Assembly: GCA_026770025.1 (NCBI GenBank)
Contig: JAMXDE010000034.1
Location: forward strand, 620,001-684,000
DNA from: Craspedostauros australis
Lineage: Eukaryota; Bacillariophyta; Bacillariophyceae; Mastogloiales; Achnanthaceae
DNA length: 64,000 nt
Direction: 5' to 3'
The position numbers and the translations under genes were made by a program. The notes beneath the pieces are model-generated. The model worked only from the letters and a program-made list of their open reading frames with translations. It was not told where the DNA came from and did no database searches. Below are positions 34,503 to 44,382 of this stretch, in pieces. Positions within the stretch are counted from its first letter, which is position 1. Each line of letters begins with the position of its first letter.

Positions 34503-34545
34503 GATAGACGTTGGACGTTGGACGTTGGACGATTTACGTTGGATT
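34503..34545. repeat. TTGGACG heptamer minisatellite
   Basis: Repeated GGACGTT units lie just upstream of the ankyrin-BTB start codon. The arrangement differs between unit A/B and unit C (59676-59726). That changes the reading frame of the upstream extension and argues that translation starts at MPSV. Confidence 0.7.
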
Positions 34546-34679
34546 GGCTGTCGAGGATGTCTGTGGTCGGAGCTGCCTGTGGGAGAGATATCGATGTTTG
34601 TGTATGCAACAGCTTGTATTAGTATTAGTATGAGTATGAGTATGAGTACCATACGCTGTGTGATGAATATGAGTGGCAA

Positions 34680-36577
34680 TTCGATGTCTGTTGTTCACGC
34701 GGTTGAGTATGGTGTTGAGTGGTGTGTGTGTGTTGTTGTCTTGTTCGCATGGTCTCCTCCTTCTGTTTGCCTGTGTTTGTCTCCTCTTGATCAAACGCGT
34801 CTGGTTCGCGCGGATTGGATCTTTCTGTTCCCATCCATCACGAAAATGCGTGCGACCAACAACAAGAAAGAAGCACCACAACAGAGTTCTCGTTTGGCCA
34901 CAATCAACGCAACACCAATCCGAAGCAAACAACGTCAAAGTCTTCGGAAACAGAGAGAGCTGTCATCGTCGCCACCACCGCCGCCACCACCATGTGCACC
35001 ATGGCCCACGCTTGCTTGCGTCATCGTGGCATCTGCAAGACCACTGACCCTCGTCCGCCTGCCATCGCAAGCATCAACTTGAGGTGTGAGCCAATGCCTC
35101 GAACAACCATGAAGCCGCCGATGAAGCCACCAATGTGATTGCCTTCGTTGGTTGCAACCCATCTCATTTGGATTTGGCTGGTTGCCATCCCACCGCATTG
35201 CAACAATCACCATCCGCACAGGCAACAAGAGTCCTCAACATCAAACCAACACCACATTGCGTATTGGGATGAGTTGACACGTTCAGCAATCAACAAGCAG
35301 AGTGATACTGTGCCGCCTCCACTGTTCCTGCCACACGGACCACCAACACACAACACCATGCGCATTCTATCCATAGGCATGAGTGCCGCCGTCTTGGCTC
35401 GTGACTTCCAGAGCATCGATGCTCAACAGAGGTGATCGACAGGAACATCCGCCTCATCAACGAAGTTGGGATCACCACAAAGGAGGACATGTAGGTATAC
35501 GGTATCCATGGGCCATGGATCGCTGACCACGTGCTTCTTGCGCCATATGGAACTCTGTGCCAACCATGATCCGCGATACAGTACTTGCACTCTGCATGGG
35601 GTTGCTTGTTGGTTGGTTGGTTGATTCGTTGGTTTCTTCTGTTGCTCGTCAAACTCTCTGGATGCTTGGACTGCGCTGGCTCGTCGGTTCCTGTCTTTCC
35701 GCCATGCTGGCACTGCTCGCTTCGAAGATTGGAATGGATGGTGACCCTGGCAATTGTTTCTCCAACGGCAAGTGATCGCTCCTCCTCGGACTTGGTAAGG
35801 CTCTCGACTGCAGTGTTGGCACAATGGTGGGAGTGCAACTCCTGGTGAGATGAGGACGATAGCGCGATACGGGACGGTCGATGGAATCGCGTACCAACCA
35901 TGCTCCTCGCGGCTTCTCACCATTTCTCTCTGCCTTGTTCGCCATGTGCTCTTCGTAGATCGTCTCTTCCAGAAACTTGGATCGGCTGGCATCGGCACTA
36001 TCGCTTTGAATCTGCTTGGCAGTGTGACTTGGAGTGGAGTGCTATGTGTGCGAATCCGGCGGCATGGTGACGACCGCACGGCTTGTGATAATGCTGCTGC
36101 CATTCGTCCTTTGTCTGCGCAACGAACCAACAACGATGCTGATGGCAGAGTGCGGATGGAACCACAGATGTCCAATCTGCTCATGAATGGCATCGGCAAC
36201 ATCCTTGTGTGCGTATATACCACAGAGAGCGAACCAGATTAGTCGTAGACAAGGCGGAGGCAGTGTGGGAGCAGTATCCAGCCCTTCAATCTCTTGAAAC
36301 ATCCGGTGCCTTCATCACAGTGTTCTATTGCACAAGCAGATATAGTGTATGCGGTACTGTTCCAAACATACGTAGAGAAGTACAGTTTATTCGTAGGTGT
36401 ATTACATTACAGGGATGTGGATCTACCATACCTCTATGAGTATGATACGAGTACGGAGCGGCCCCTCCATCTCATTCCATCCCATCGTGTCGTGATGCAT
36501 CACGGGGTGGGAGTTTTGGTACCATTCATCAAGGGATGGTGGCACTGAGACGCGCTCTTTCTCCTGACCACTTTCTA
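34680..36577. other. Unassigned stretch of unit A
   Basis: About 1.9 kb between the ankyrin-BTB promoter and the Ser/Arg-rich gene, repeated at 42485-44382 and 59863-61762. Frames exist on both strands, but changes between copies (an extra C after 60155 in unit C, stops gained in A and B) do not favour any one frame. One minus-strand frame at 36042-36302 is listed separately. A promoter for the divergent ankyrin gene is likely at the left end. Confidence 0.4.
36042..36302 (-). pseudogene. Possible gene fragment MFQEIEGL..., unit A
   Basis: The 86-codon frame (MFQEIEGLDTAPTLPPP, then CGIYAHKDVADAIHEQIGH and LWFHPHSAISIV) ends at a TAG where unit C reads on to a 208-codon frame (60862-61488). 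Unit B has the same stop (43847). The high proportion of amino-acid changes between copies suggests weak or no selection, so it may not be a gene. Function unknown. Confidence 0.3.
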
Positions 36578-38913
36578 TTATGTGAGTTGCAGTGGCTTTG
36601 TGCCAGACAGCTTCTCATGGTAGACAGCATCGCGAGTTGACGATCTGCTTCGTCCACAACGATTTGATTGAAGGGCCTCGTGTTATGACGAACGTTTGTT
36701 GCCATGTTGTTGTTTGCCATGCCGTCCATTCTCATCTCTCTCATTGCTATGCCGTTCGACGCTGTAATTTCGATATCCTCTTGATCTGTTTCGTTGTCGC
36801 GCCGATGATGATCGTTCATGGGAGAACTTCCTTCGCCGATCTTCGCCACGTGGTGTCGATTGGCCATGGCCACGTTGATTTGGCCTTTGCGAACTTCCTC
36901 GGTCATGCTTTCGGGAACGTGAGCCCTTGTGCCGTTGCAAACCAGTACCGGTGGAGTGCGCATTTGAGTTGGTTTCGCGTGAACGCGAGGCTGCGTTCAC
37001 ATCATCCGAACTGCCAGATGCTCGTTGGCGTCGCGATGATGGCGATGAGTCCATCGATACTTGCGCAGTCTTCTGCGGCCGCGATCGGACGGACTTCGAC
37101 GACTCCGCGCCGATGACGAGCAGCGGCTTCTTCCAGAGGAGGAAGTGTGAATTGCTCCGTCACGACGATGGCACAATGATGTTGAATGCAGCTTGCCACT
37201 GGTGTGCTATGCGCTTCTCCGCCAATGCCGTGGCGACGGTGATCTCGATGGTAATATCAATGGTGATGACACACCTCTTGTTTTGCTGGAATGGTGACGT
37301 CGGGACCCATTGCCAAGCACCTTGGAGATCCTTTCCTTGATCGCGTCGCGCAGACCACCCGTGCTTCGTCCGCGTGAATGTCGTTGCTTTGAGTCTTCGC
37401 TTGGGCGCAACGAACTGCATGCAGATCTGTTGCGGGAAGGGGACGCCCGGTCCTTCTTGCTTGATTGCAATTCGATTCCCAAACTCAAGGCTCCAGGACT
37501 GGATGGGGCTTGGGGTTGTGGCCGAGACACCTCTGTGTTCGTGTTCGCGTTCGAACTGTTGAAGATTGAGTTTGGATTTGGACTGTGATGATGACAGCGA
37601 TGATGATGGCGATGATGACGATGATGGCGCCTTTGCGGATGATTTAGTCAAGGAAAGATCGGCCAATTGCGATGGTCGGGATTCGAGAGATGGTCGTTGC
37701 TTCGATTTGGGAGGATTGGTCGACGACACTTCATGTCATGATGATGGTTTGATCTTGAGGATGCTTGCCAACGTCGACCTGCGCTTGTTCAACGACCAAG
37801 ACTGTTGTCTCTCTTCATGTATGTGGCTGAACGGGGCTGGTGTAGATGCCGCGCTCCGACCTCCAGGCGTGACAGGGGCCACAGAGCTTCTCCCACCGTT
37901 CGTTGCAGCAACACTTGTCGCAACGTCGACGCTGCCATCGTCGTCGTCGTAGAGACTTGGCAGATTGAACAGTCACTCCAGGCTCTTGCTGCGTGACTTC
38001 TTCGTTGTCGCAACCCGGGATAGAGCCGGGGTGCTGGCTGCACTTATCGCGCCTATTGTGCCTGGCATGTGGTGTCCGTCCTTCGAGAATTCCAAACTCT
38101 TGCTCCTCGATTTGGCGCTGCTGGTCGTTCCGTTGGAATTCGTTTGTGTCCTTGGCCTGCGTCTCCGACTCTGCGCAAGCTTCGTCTGGTCTTGGCTGCT
38201 CCATTCGCGGGTTGCGCCGAGTGCTGGGGCTGTGGCGAAGCTGAGTCCACCTGGGGTGATTGGCGCCGGCATCGATTCGTTGTTGTTGAACTTGTTGGGA
38301 TCAAAGGAGCTGAATGACATCTCATGAGCTTGCATGTCGAGCATCTCCAGACTCTTTGCATGTGATCGTTTCACAGCCGAAGCTTTCGCATCTTTGGCTG
38401 CACTTCTGTTGGCGCTGCTTGGTGTATCTGTGCTGACACTGGCACGACCACCTGATTTTGCAGCTGCTTTGGCCTCTTTGGCGACGCTTGTGGGCTTGCT
38501 CACCTTCGATTTCGTGTCGGTCTGTTGCGGTTGTTTGGTCTCCGTTTGCTTCTCTGCTATCAGTCTGACACCGTCCTCTTCCAGCAACTTCGATCGTCAT
38601 GATCACATGACCGCACGGGCTGGACGAAGGTTCGAACAGAGTATCTATCAGGCTCGACGCTTGGCTGTGACAACTCCCAGAGTAGATCATACTCATGGGA
38701 GGTCCCATACTCATAGTTGTACAACGGGTGGGTCAAGATGCGGAGCAACTGGCAAGCCTTCCCACAGTTCCTCTTGGATGTCGATGTCTCATCATCTTGT
38801 CTGATTGTCTGATTGTTTGTGCTTGTGTTGTTGGTGGTGGTACCAATTGTGAAGGGATGCGGCTTCATTGGAGGGGTCGCCATCGCCATCACCATCGTCG
38901 AACAGAGTTGCAT
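36578..38913 (-). pseudogene. Ser/Arg-rich (RS-like) gene, unit A, broken
   Basis: Reading from MQLCSTMVMAMATPP at 38913, a first exon-like frame holds KRNCGKACQLLRILTHP and YDLLWELSQPSV. A second frame (38587-37973) is Lys/Ala/Ser-rich (AKEAKAAAKSGGRASVST, SRSKSLE). Downstream frames are Ser/Arg-rich (SRSPSPRHWRRS; ERSSSARQRNRSRGYRNYS). RS-rich proteins are commonly nuclear and RNA-related. Compared with the other two copies, unit A has a TGA at 37973-37975 where B and C have a sense codon, a second TGA after KIKPSS, a TAG in the PRHWRRSA region, a 1-base shift near 37080 and a TAA near 36688. Introns may explain some frame changes but not the copy-specific stops. The 3' end is set by homology to unit C. 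Confidence 0.5.
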
Positions 38914-39089
38914 TGCGCGAAGACAACACATTGGTGATGTTCGTTGTGAGTGTTTGTGTGCGTCATTGGTTGAATGAACAACGGATGACAGACAGACGAG
39001 TACTCAACAAACGCGCCAACAATTCTCGATGTCACCCAAACCAACGAATCTTCGATTTCGCACGATGGCCCATCAAACAACATCAACAC

Positions 39090-39113
39090 AGAGAGAGAGA
39101 GAGAGAGCAAGAG
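39090..39113. repeat. GA-rich dinucleotide repeat
   Basis: AGAGAG run just upstream of gene X in unit A; a shorter version is at about 56071-56089 in unit B. Confidence 0.7.
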
Positions 39114-39234
39114 AGATGAAGTGGTATGACTATGTTTGCATTGATGGAGGTATCAGCCAACACTGAGACGTTGTCCGTCAAGCAGCAAAGCAATGAAGCA
39201 ATGAAGTAATCAAGCAAGCAGCGGCTGCGCAAAT

Positions 39235-39411
39235 ATGGCATGCCAACCAGAATCAACGAAGGCGGCCATGGCAAGAGACGATGATGATGATGATGATGAT
39301 GACGCTGATACAGATGATGAATGGCAAGCGGCGACGAACAGCGATCTCCAACGTGCCGCATCGCTCAGAAACATCAGAAAGGAAGATATCACACAAACTG
39401 CTCCGGAGTAG
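39235..39411 (+). CDS. Small acidic protein (gene X part 1), unit A
   Basis: The 58-residue frame from ATG 39235 has a run of eight Asp (five in the unit B copy), then ADTDDEWQAATNSDLQRA and LRNIRKEDITQTAPE. The Asp run differs by whole GAT codons, so frame is kept. It ends at TAG; after five more codons in the same frame comes ATG of part 2. The unit B copy has TAA at the same place. It may be a separate small protein, an upstream frame, or the first exon of one gene. Function unknown. Confidence 0.4.
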   Translation: MACQPESTKAAMARDDDDDDDDDADTDDEWQAATNSDLQRAASLRNIRKEDITQTAPE

Positions 39412-39426
39412 AGAATATCTTGGGAC

Positions 39427-39978
39427 ATGGGCAATGGCAGCGCCAACAGTAGAACCAACAGTAATGGCAAGACATGTCATGGCCCATGGTGCGGTCTGGA
39501 TTCAAGTCATCAGCAGCCGCGCGCACGCACAGAAACGTACGATGCGTTGTCTGAAACGGAGATTCAGCACATGGTGGACGGGTGCATCCGTGAGATCAAA
39601 CGCAGCGACTTTCCCGAGACCTGCAGAGCCATCAGTTTGGAAATGTTCCTCAGTTTCCACAACACGAACCACAACCAGCCACGCCTGTTCATACCGATGC
39701 TCAAAGAGATGCATCTCCGCCACAAACCGCGAACGATGAGACAGAGGCACTGTCTCCTTGGATCCACCATTACTGAAATCGTGTGCAATGACATCGGCAA
39801 CTTCTCCCATGGCTCGTCATCTTTGTCCGCCATATCGAAAACCATGCAGCTGTTGGCATGCGCTTGTGCCCTGCGCGACATCATGCACGAACTGCAGTAC
39901 CACCACCACCAACAAGCTGACAGCCGTAGTACATCCCGCTCCGTCACGTTGGATTCAAGTTCTACAAGCCATGCATGA
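39427..39978 (+). CDS. Unknown protein (gene X part 2), unit A
   Basis: This is a 183-codon frame whose middle looks like a folded helical domain (TETYDALSETEIQHMVDGCI, FPETCRAISLEMFLSFHNTN, MLKEMHLRHKP, ISKTMQLLACACALRDIMHE). It is followed by a His-rich stretch and a Ser-rich end. The unit B copy (56399-56950) has the same length with substitutions only, which supports coding. I do not recognise the family. From 39979 to 40456 only a further frame (DASGVCHRF..., broken by a TGA in unit B) and the spacer to the convergent ankyrin-BTB gene are seen. Confidence 0.45.
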   Translation: MGNGSANSRTNSNGKTCHGPWCGLDSSHQQPRARTETYDALSETEIQHMVDGCIREIKRSDFPETCRAISLEMFLSFHNTNHNQPRLFIPMLKEMHLRHKPRTMRQRHCLLGSTITEIVCNDIGNFSHGSSSLSAISKTMQLLACACALRDIMHELQYHHHQQADSRSTSRSVTLDSSSTSHA

Positions 39979-40456
39979 CGCCAGCGGGGTCTGCCATCGT
40001 TTCCCACGCACCTCCTTCCACACCAACGAAACAAACAAATGCGGAAACCATATGATCGGCAATGACGACCACGACGATGACAGCGGTGGCTGGACCATCT
40101 TCGTCATGTCGCATTGGCAAATGATGATGCACAGCAGCGTGCCGTACGCCAACCGGGATCATCTGCAATTCATTCACAGAAGATCATGCGTATCTCGCGG
40201 CCCAGCCAGACCGCGCTGTGAACGATACGGGACTGCATGGAGCAGCATGCGGTGCGCATCACCAAAGGCAACGGTGAAGGCATGCCGGACGCACCATTGA
40301 ATGAATGGATTACGAATTGCTCCACCTCCTTTCACACAGATTCTATCCTAATGACTATTCTGACGACTATTTTTATCAATCAACTCAATTCCACCAGGCG
40401 TTCACTTGTGGAAGATTTCTGGTACGGTATGGCATGGTATGAAATGGTCTGACACT

Positions 40457-42283
40457 TCACTCCTCTTCTGCAGCAGCACCGTCCGTCTCAACCACTATGG
40501 ATGATTTGGTACTCAGAGAGCGGACGAAGTTCACCAATGTCGCACAATCCATGTATGAATCCACTTGTTCTGTACCCTTGTCCTCATCTATGACCTTGTA
40601 CAGCTCCATCATGGACATGCCACTGTACTCATCATCAAATCCGTCACTCTCCATTCTACCATGGCAGAGGTCATGAATGACTCCCATTAGGTGAGGGTGA
40701 TGAAATAGCTGCTTGGAATCTGGATGACTGAACAATTTGTTCTCATTTTCAGCTGCCATTCTCATTGCGGTATCCTTCAACACCACACAGTTGTGTTGAT
40801 GGGCGAATATCAACACATCTATCATGGTGTCCTCTGTGAGATGCTTGCGGGCCAACTCTGCTTCAAGAGCAAGCTTGAGTCGCCAGAAGCCGAACTCGTT
40901 GGCCACAAGGATGAGCTGTTGCAGATCATCCTGTCCATTGAGGGTGTGAGTTGGCTGGTGAGAGGCATTTGTATCGTGGTGTGAGTTGGAGTGAGCGCCC
41001 ATGTGAGCGCTGACGTGAGCAGCAGCGTTGCCATTATGAGCGTTGTTGTTGAAGGATATCTCGCCTGCGTAGATGCATTGGAGAACATATCGGACGTGTT
41101 TTGGTTGAAGGTTGGGGAGAGGGATGGTTGTTTCGATGGGGACCGCGCCGTCTTCGGTGTCATCATTCGCGTGCTGATGTTGGATTCCTTTGTTGATCAG
41201 TGTCTGAATGGATGGAACAGTGACCCTGAGGACTCCGGAGTTGGCCTTGATTGCTTGTTGTTCGTCTCCTTGTCCACACAGGAAGGTAATGTCTGCGATG
41301 GCCTCAGCACGAATAGCGACGAGACGATCTTGGTCGATGCTGATCTTGAGATGTTGTTTCAGCTGCTGTTTCAGTTGTTCGTTCTCCTGTTGACTTTTCG
41401 AGAGCATGTGCTGCATTTCTTCCTTCTGCTGTTCCAACTGCTGTTTCAGTTGTTCGTTCTCCTGCTCCTTCTGGGTCTTCTCTTGCTCCTTCTGTTCCGA
41501 CTGCCGTTTCAGTTGTTCGTTTTCTTGCTCCTTCTGCTTCTTCTCTTCCTCCTCTCGTCCCAACTGCTGTTTCAGTTGTTCGTTTTCTTGCTCCTTCTGT
41601 GTCTTCTCTTCCTCCTTCCGTTCCAACTGCCGTTTCAGTTGTTCGTTTTCTTGCTCCTTCTGCTTCTTCTCTTCCTCCTCCCGTTCCAACTGCTGTTTCA
41701 GTTGTTCATGCTCTTCCTCCTTCTGTGTCTTCTCTTCCTCCTTCCATTTCAACTGCTGTTTCAGTTGTGAGTTGCAGCGACTCAGATGTGTGAGACGGTT
41801 TATCTTGATTTGAAGTGTTGCATCGATCACATCGAGGGGCGTTTTGTTGTTGTTGTTTTCAATGTCGGTATCGGCATTGGCTGATGCAACGAGGTACACA
41901 ACACACTCCAGCTGGCCTTTGGAGCATGCATCATGAAGGGGAGTGGAACCATCGTTGCTTTTGCAGTTGATGTCCGCCTCACATGATTCGATGAGGTACT
42001 TGGCACACTCCAGGTGGCCGTTGTAGCATGCCCAATGAAGGGGAGTGTAACCATAGTTGGTTTTGCAGTTGATGTCCGCCTCACATGATTCGATGAGGTA
42101 CTTGACACACTCCAGGTGGCCGTAGCAGCATGCCCATTGAAGGGGAGTGAAATCGTGGATGTCTTTGCAGTTGACACCATCTCCTTCATGATGTGTCTTG
42201 TTCTGCTTCTTCCACTTCTTCAACACTGCCAAGTCACCTCTGAAGGAAGCATCAATGAGTTGTTGGTTGGTAACACTCGGCAT
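40457..42283 (-). CDS. Ankyrin–coiled-coil–BTB protein B
   Basis: The intact 608-residue paralogue starts at MPSVTNQQLIDASF (ATG 42283). It has three full 34-residue ankyrin repeats plus a partial one (about 45-150), a longer coiled coil of ENEQLKQQL/QKEQENEQLKRQ units (about 170-340), then the BTB domain (ADITFLCGQGDEQ, YVLQCIYAGEISF, LQQLILVANEFGFWRLKLAL) and the acidic C-terminus AAEEE that copy A has lost. The predicted role is a Cul3-type substrate adaptor, from the architecture only. An open upstream extension to 42484 begins with a hydrophobic run encoded by an AGTATG microsatellite; unit C cannot use it, so it is probably untranslated. Confidence 0.8.
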   Translation of the reverse strand: MPSVTNQQLIDASFRGDLAVLKKWKKQNKTHHEGDGVNCKDIHDFTPLQWACCYGHLECVKYLIESCEADINCKTNYGYTPLHWACYNGHLECAKYLIESCEADINCKSNDGSTPLHDACSKGQLECVVYLVASANADTDIENNNNKTPLDVIDATLQIKINRLTHLSRCNSQLKQQLKWKEEEKTQKEEEHEQLKQQLEREEEEKKQKEQENEQLKRQLERKEEEKTQKEQENEQLKQQLGREEEEKKQKEQENEQLKRQSEQKEQEKTQKEQENEQLKQQLEQQKEEMQHMLSKSQQENEQLKQQLKQHLKISIDQDRLVAIRAEAIADITFLCGQGDEQQAIKANSGVLRVTVPSIQTLINKGIQHQHANDDTEDGAVPIETTIPLPNLQPKHVRYVLQCIYAGEISFNNNAHNGNAAAHVSAHMGAHSNSHHDTNASHQPTHTLNGQDDLQQLILVANEFGFWRLKLALEAELARKHLTEDTMIDVLIFAHQHNCVVLKDTAMRMAAENENKLFSHPDSKQLFHHPHLMGVIHDLCHGRMESDGFDDEYSGMSMMELYKVIDEDKGTEQVDSYMDCATLVNFVRSLSTKSSIVVETDGAAAEEE

Positions 42284-42484
42284 TTTGAGAGTATGGTGGA
42301 TGGTCGATGGTTGCTGGACGATAGACGTTGGACGTTGGACGTTGGACGATTTACGTTGGATTGGCTGTCGAGGATGTCTGTGGTCGGAGCTGCCTATGGA
42401 AGAGATATCGATGTTTGTGTATGCAACAGCTTGTATTAGTATGAGTATGAGTACCATACGCTGTGTGATGAATATGAGTGGCAA

Positions 42485-44382
42485 TTCGATGTCTGTTGTT
42501 CACGCGGTTGAGTATGGTGTTGAGTGGTGTGTGTGTGTTGTTGTCTTGTTCGCATGGTCTCCTCCTTCTGTTTGCCTGTGTTTGTCTCCTCTTGATCAAA
42601 CGCGTCTGGTTCGCGCGGATTGGATCTTTCTGTTCCCATCCATCACGAAAATGCGTGCGACCAACAACAAGAAAGAAGCACCACAACAGAGTTCTCGTTT
42701 GGCCACAATCAACGCAACACCAATCCGAAGCAAACAACGTCAAAGTCTTCGGAAACAGAGAGAGCTGTCATCGTCGCCACCACCGCCGCCACCACCATGT
42801 GCACCATGGCCCACGCTTGCTTGCGTCATCGTGGCATCTGCAAGACCACTGACCCTCGTCCGCCTGCCATCGCAAGCATCAACTTGAGGTGTGAGCCAAT
42901 GCCTCGAACAACCATGAAGCCGCCGATGAAGCCACCAATGTGATTGCCTTCGTTGGTTGCAACCCATCTCATTTGGATTTGGCTGGTTGCCATCCCACCG
43001 CATTGCAACAATCACCATCCGCACAGGCAACAAGAGTCCTCAACATCAAACCAACACCACATTGCGTATTGGGATGAGTTGACACGTTCAGCAATCAACA
43101 AGCAGAGTGATACTGTGCCGCCTCCACTGTTCCTGCCACACGGACCACCAACACACAACACCATGCGCATTCTATCCATAGGCATGAGTGCCGCCGTCTT
43201 GGCTCGTGACTTCCAGAGCATCGATGCTCAACAGAGGTGATCGACAGGAACATCCGCCTCATCAACGAAGTTGGGATCACCACAAAGGAGGACATGTAGG
43301 TATACGGTATCCATGGGCCATGGATCGCTGACCACGTGCTTCTTGCGCCATATGGAACTCTGTGCCAACCATGATCCGCAATACAGTACTTGCACTCTGC
43401 ATGGGGTTGCTTGTTGGTTGGTTGGTTGATTCGTTGGTTTCTTCTGTTGCTCGTCAAACTCTCTGGATGCTTGGACTGCGCTGGCTCGTCGGTTCCTGTC
43501 TTTCCGCCATGCTGGCACTGCTCGCTTCGAAGATTGGAATGGATGGTGACCCTGGCAATTGTTTCTCCAACGGCAAGTGATCGCTCCTCCTCGGACTTGG
43601 TAAGGCTCTCGACTGCAGTGTTGGCACAATGGTGGGAGTGCAACTCCTGGTGAGATGAGGACGATAGCGCGATACGGGACGGTCGATGGAATCGCGTACC
43701 AACCATGCTCCTCGCGGCTTCTCACCATTTCTCTCTGCCTTGTTCGCCATGTGCTCTTCGTAGATCGTCTCTTCCAGAAACTTGGATCGGCTGGCATCGG
43801 CACTATCGCTTTGAATCTGCTTGGCAGTGTGACTTGGAGTGGAGTGCTATGTGTGCGAATCCGGCGGCATGGTGACGACCGCACGGCTTGTGATAATGCT
43901 GCTGCCATTCGTCCTTTGTCTGCGCAACGAACCAACAACGATGCTGATGGCAGAGTGCGGATGGAACCACAGATGTCCAATCTGCTCATGAATGGCATCG
44001 GCAACATCCTTGTGTGCGTATATACCACAGAGAGCGAACCAGATTAGTCGTAGACAAGGCGGAGGCAGTGTGGGAGCAGTATCCAGCCCTTCAATCTCTT
44101 GAAACATCCGGTGCCTTCATCACAGTGTTCTATTGCACAAGCAGATATAGTGTATGCGGTACTGTTCCAAACATACGTAGAGAAGTACAGTTTATTCGTA
44201 GGTGTATTACATTACAGGGATGTGGATCTACCATACCTCTATGAGTATGATACGAGTACGGAGCGGCCCCTCCATCTCATTCCATCCCATCGTGTCGTGA
44301 TGCATCACGGGGTGGGAGTTTTGGTACCATTCATCAAGGGATGGTGGCACTGAGACGCGCTCTTTCTCCTGACCACTTTCTA
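42485..44382. other. Unassigned stretch of unit B
   Basis: Nearly identical to 34680-36577; I noticed one base change (43380 A against 35575 G). The content and doubts are the same, including the stop at 43847-43849 that ends the MFQEIEGL frame. Confidence 0.4.

Larger units (their letters stand above)
32664..40456. repeat. Tandem unit A (about 7.8 kb)
   Basis: This is the first of three copies of the same segment; its missing left tip is 22705-22819. The order is ankyrin-BTB (minus), unassigned stretch, Ser/Arg-rich gene (minus), small gene X (plus). Unit B is 40457-57428 with a retrotransposon inside, and unit C starts at 57429. Long parts of A and B (about 34700-37720 and 42505-45520) look nearly identical base for base. 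Confidence 0.85.

Noticed and set aside
34815-35435. Plus-strand frames in the unassigned stretch (MDLSVPIHH..., MPSLVATHL...)
   Set aside because: An extra C in unit C changes the frame, and the frames overlap one another without a consistent gene model.
35423-36223. 266-codon minus-strand frame MVYTHTRML..., also present in unit B
   Set aside because: Conserved only because the DNA is nearly identical; unit C does not keep the frame and the translation lacks domain character.
42283-42484. N-terminal signal peptide on the ankyrin-BTB proteins
   Set aside because: The hydrophobic run is encoded by a microsatellite and is out of frame in unit C. The conserved MPSVTN start is preferred.
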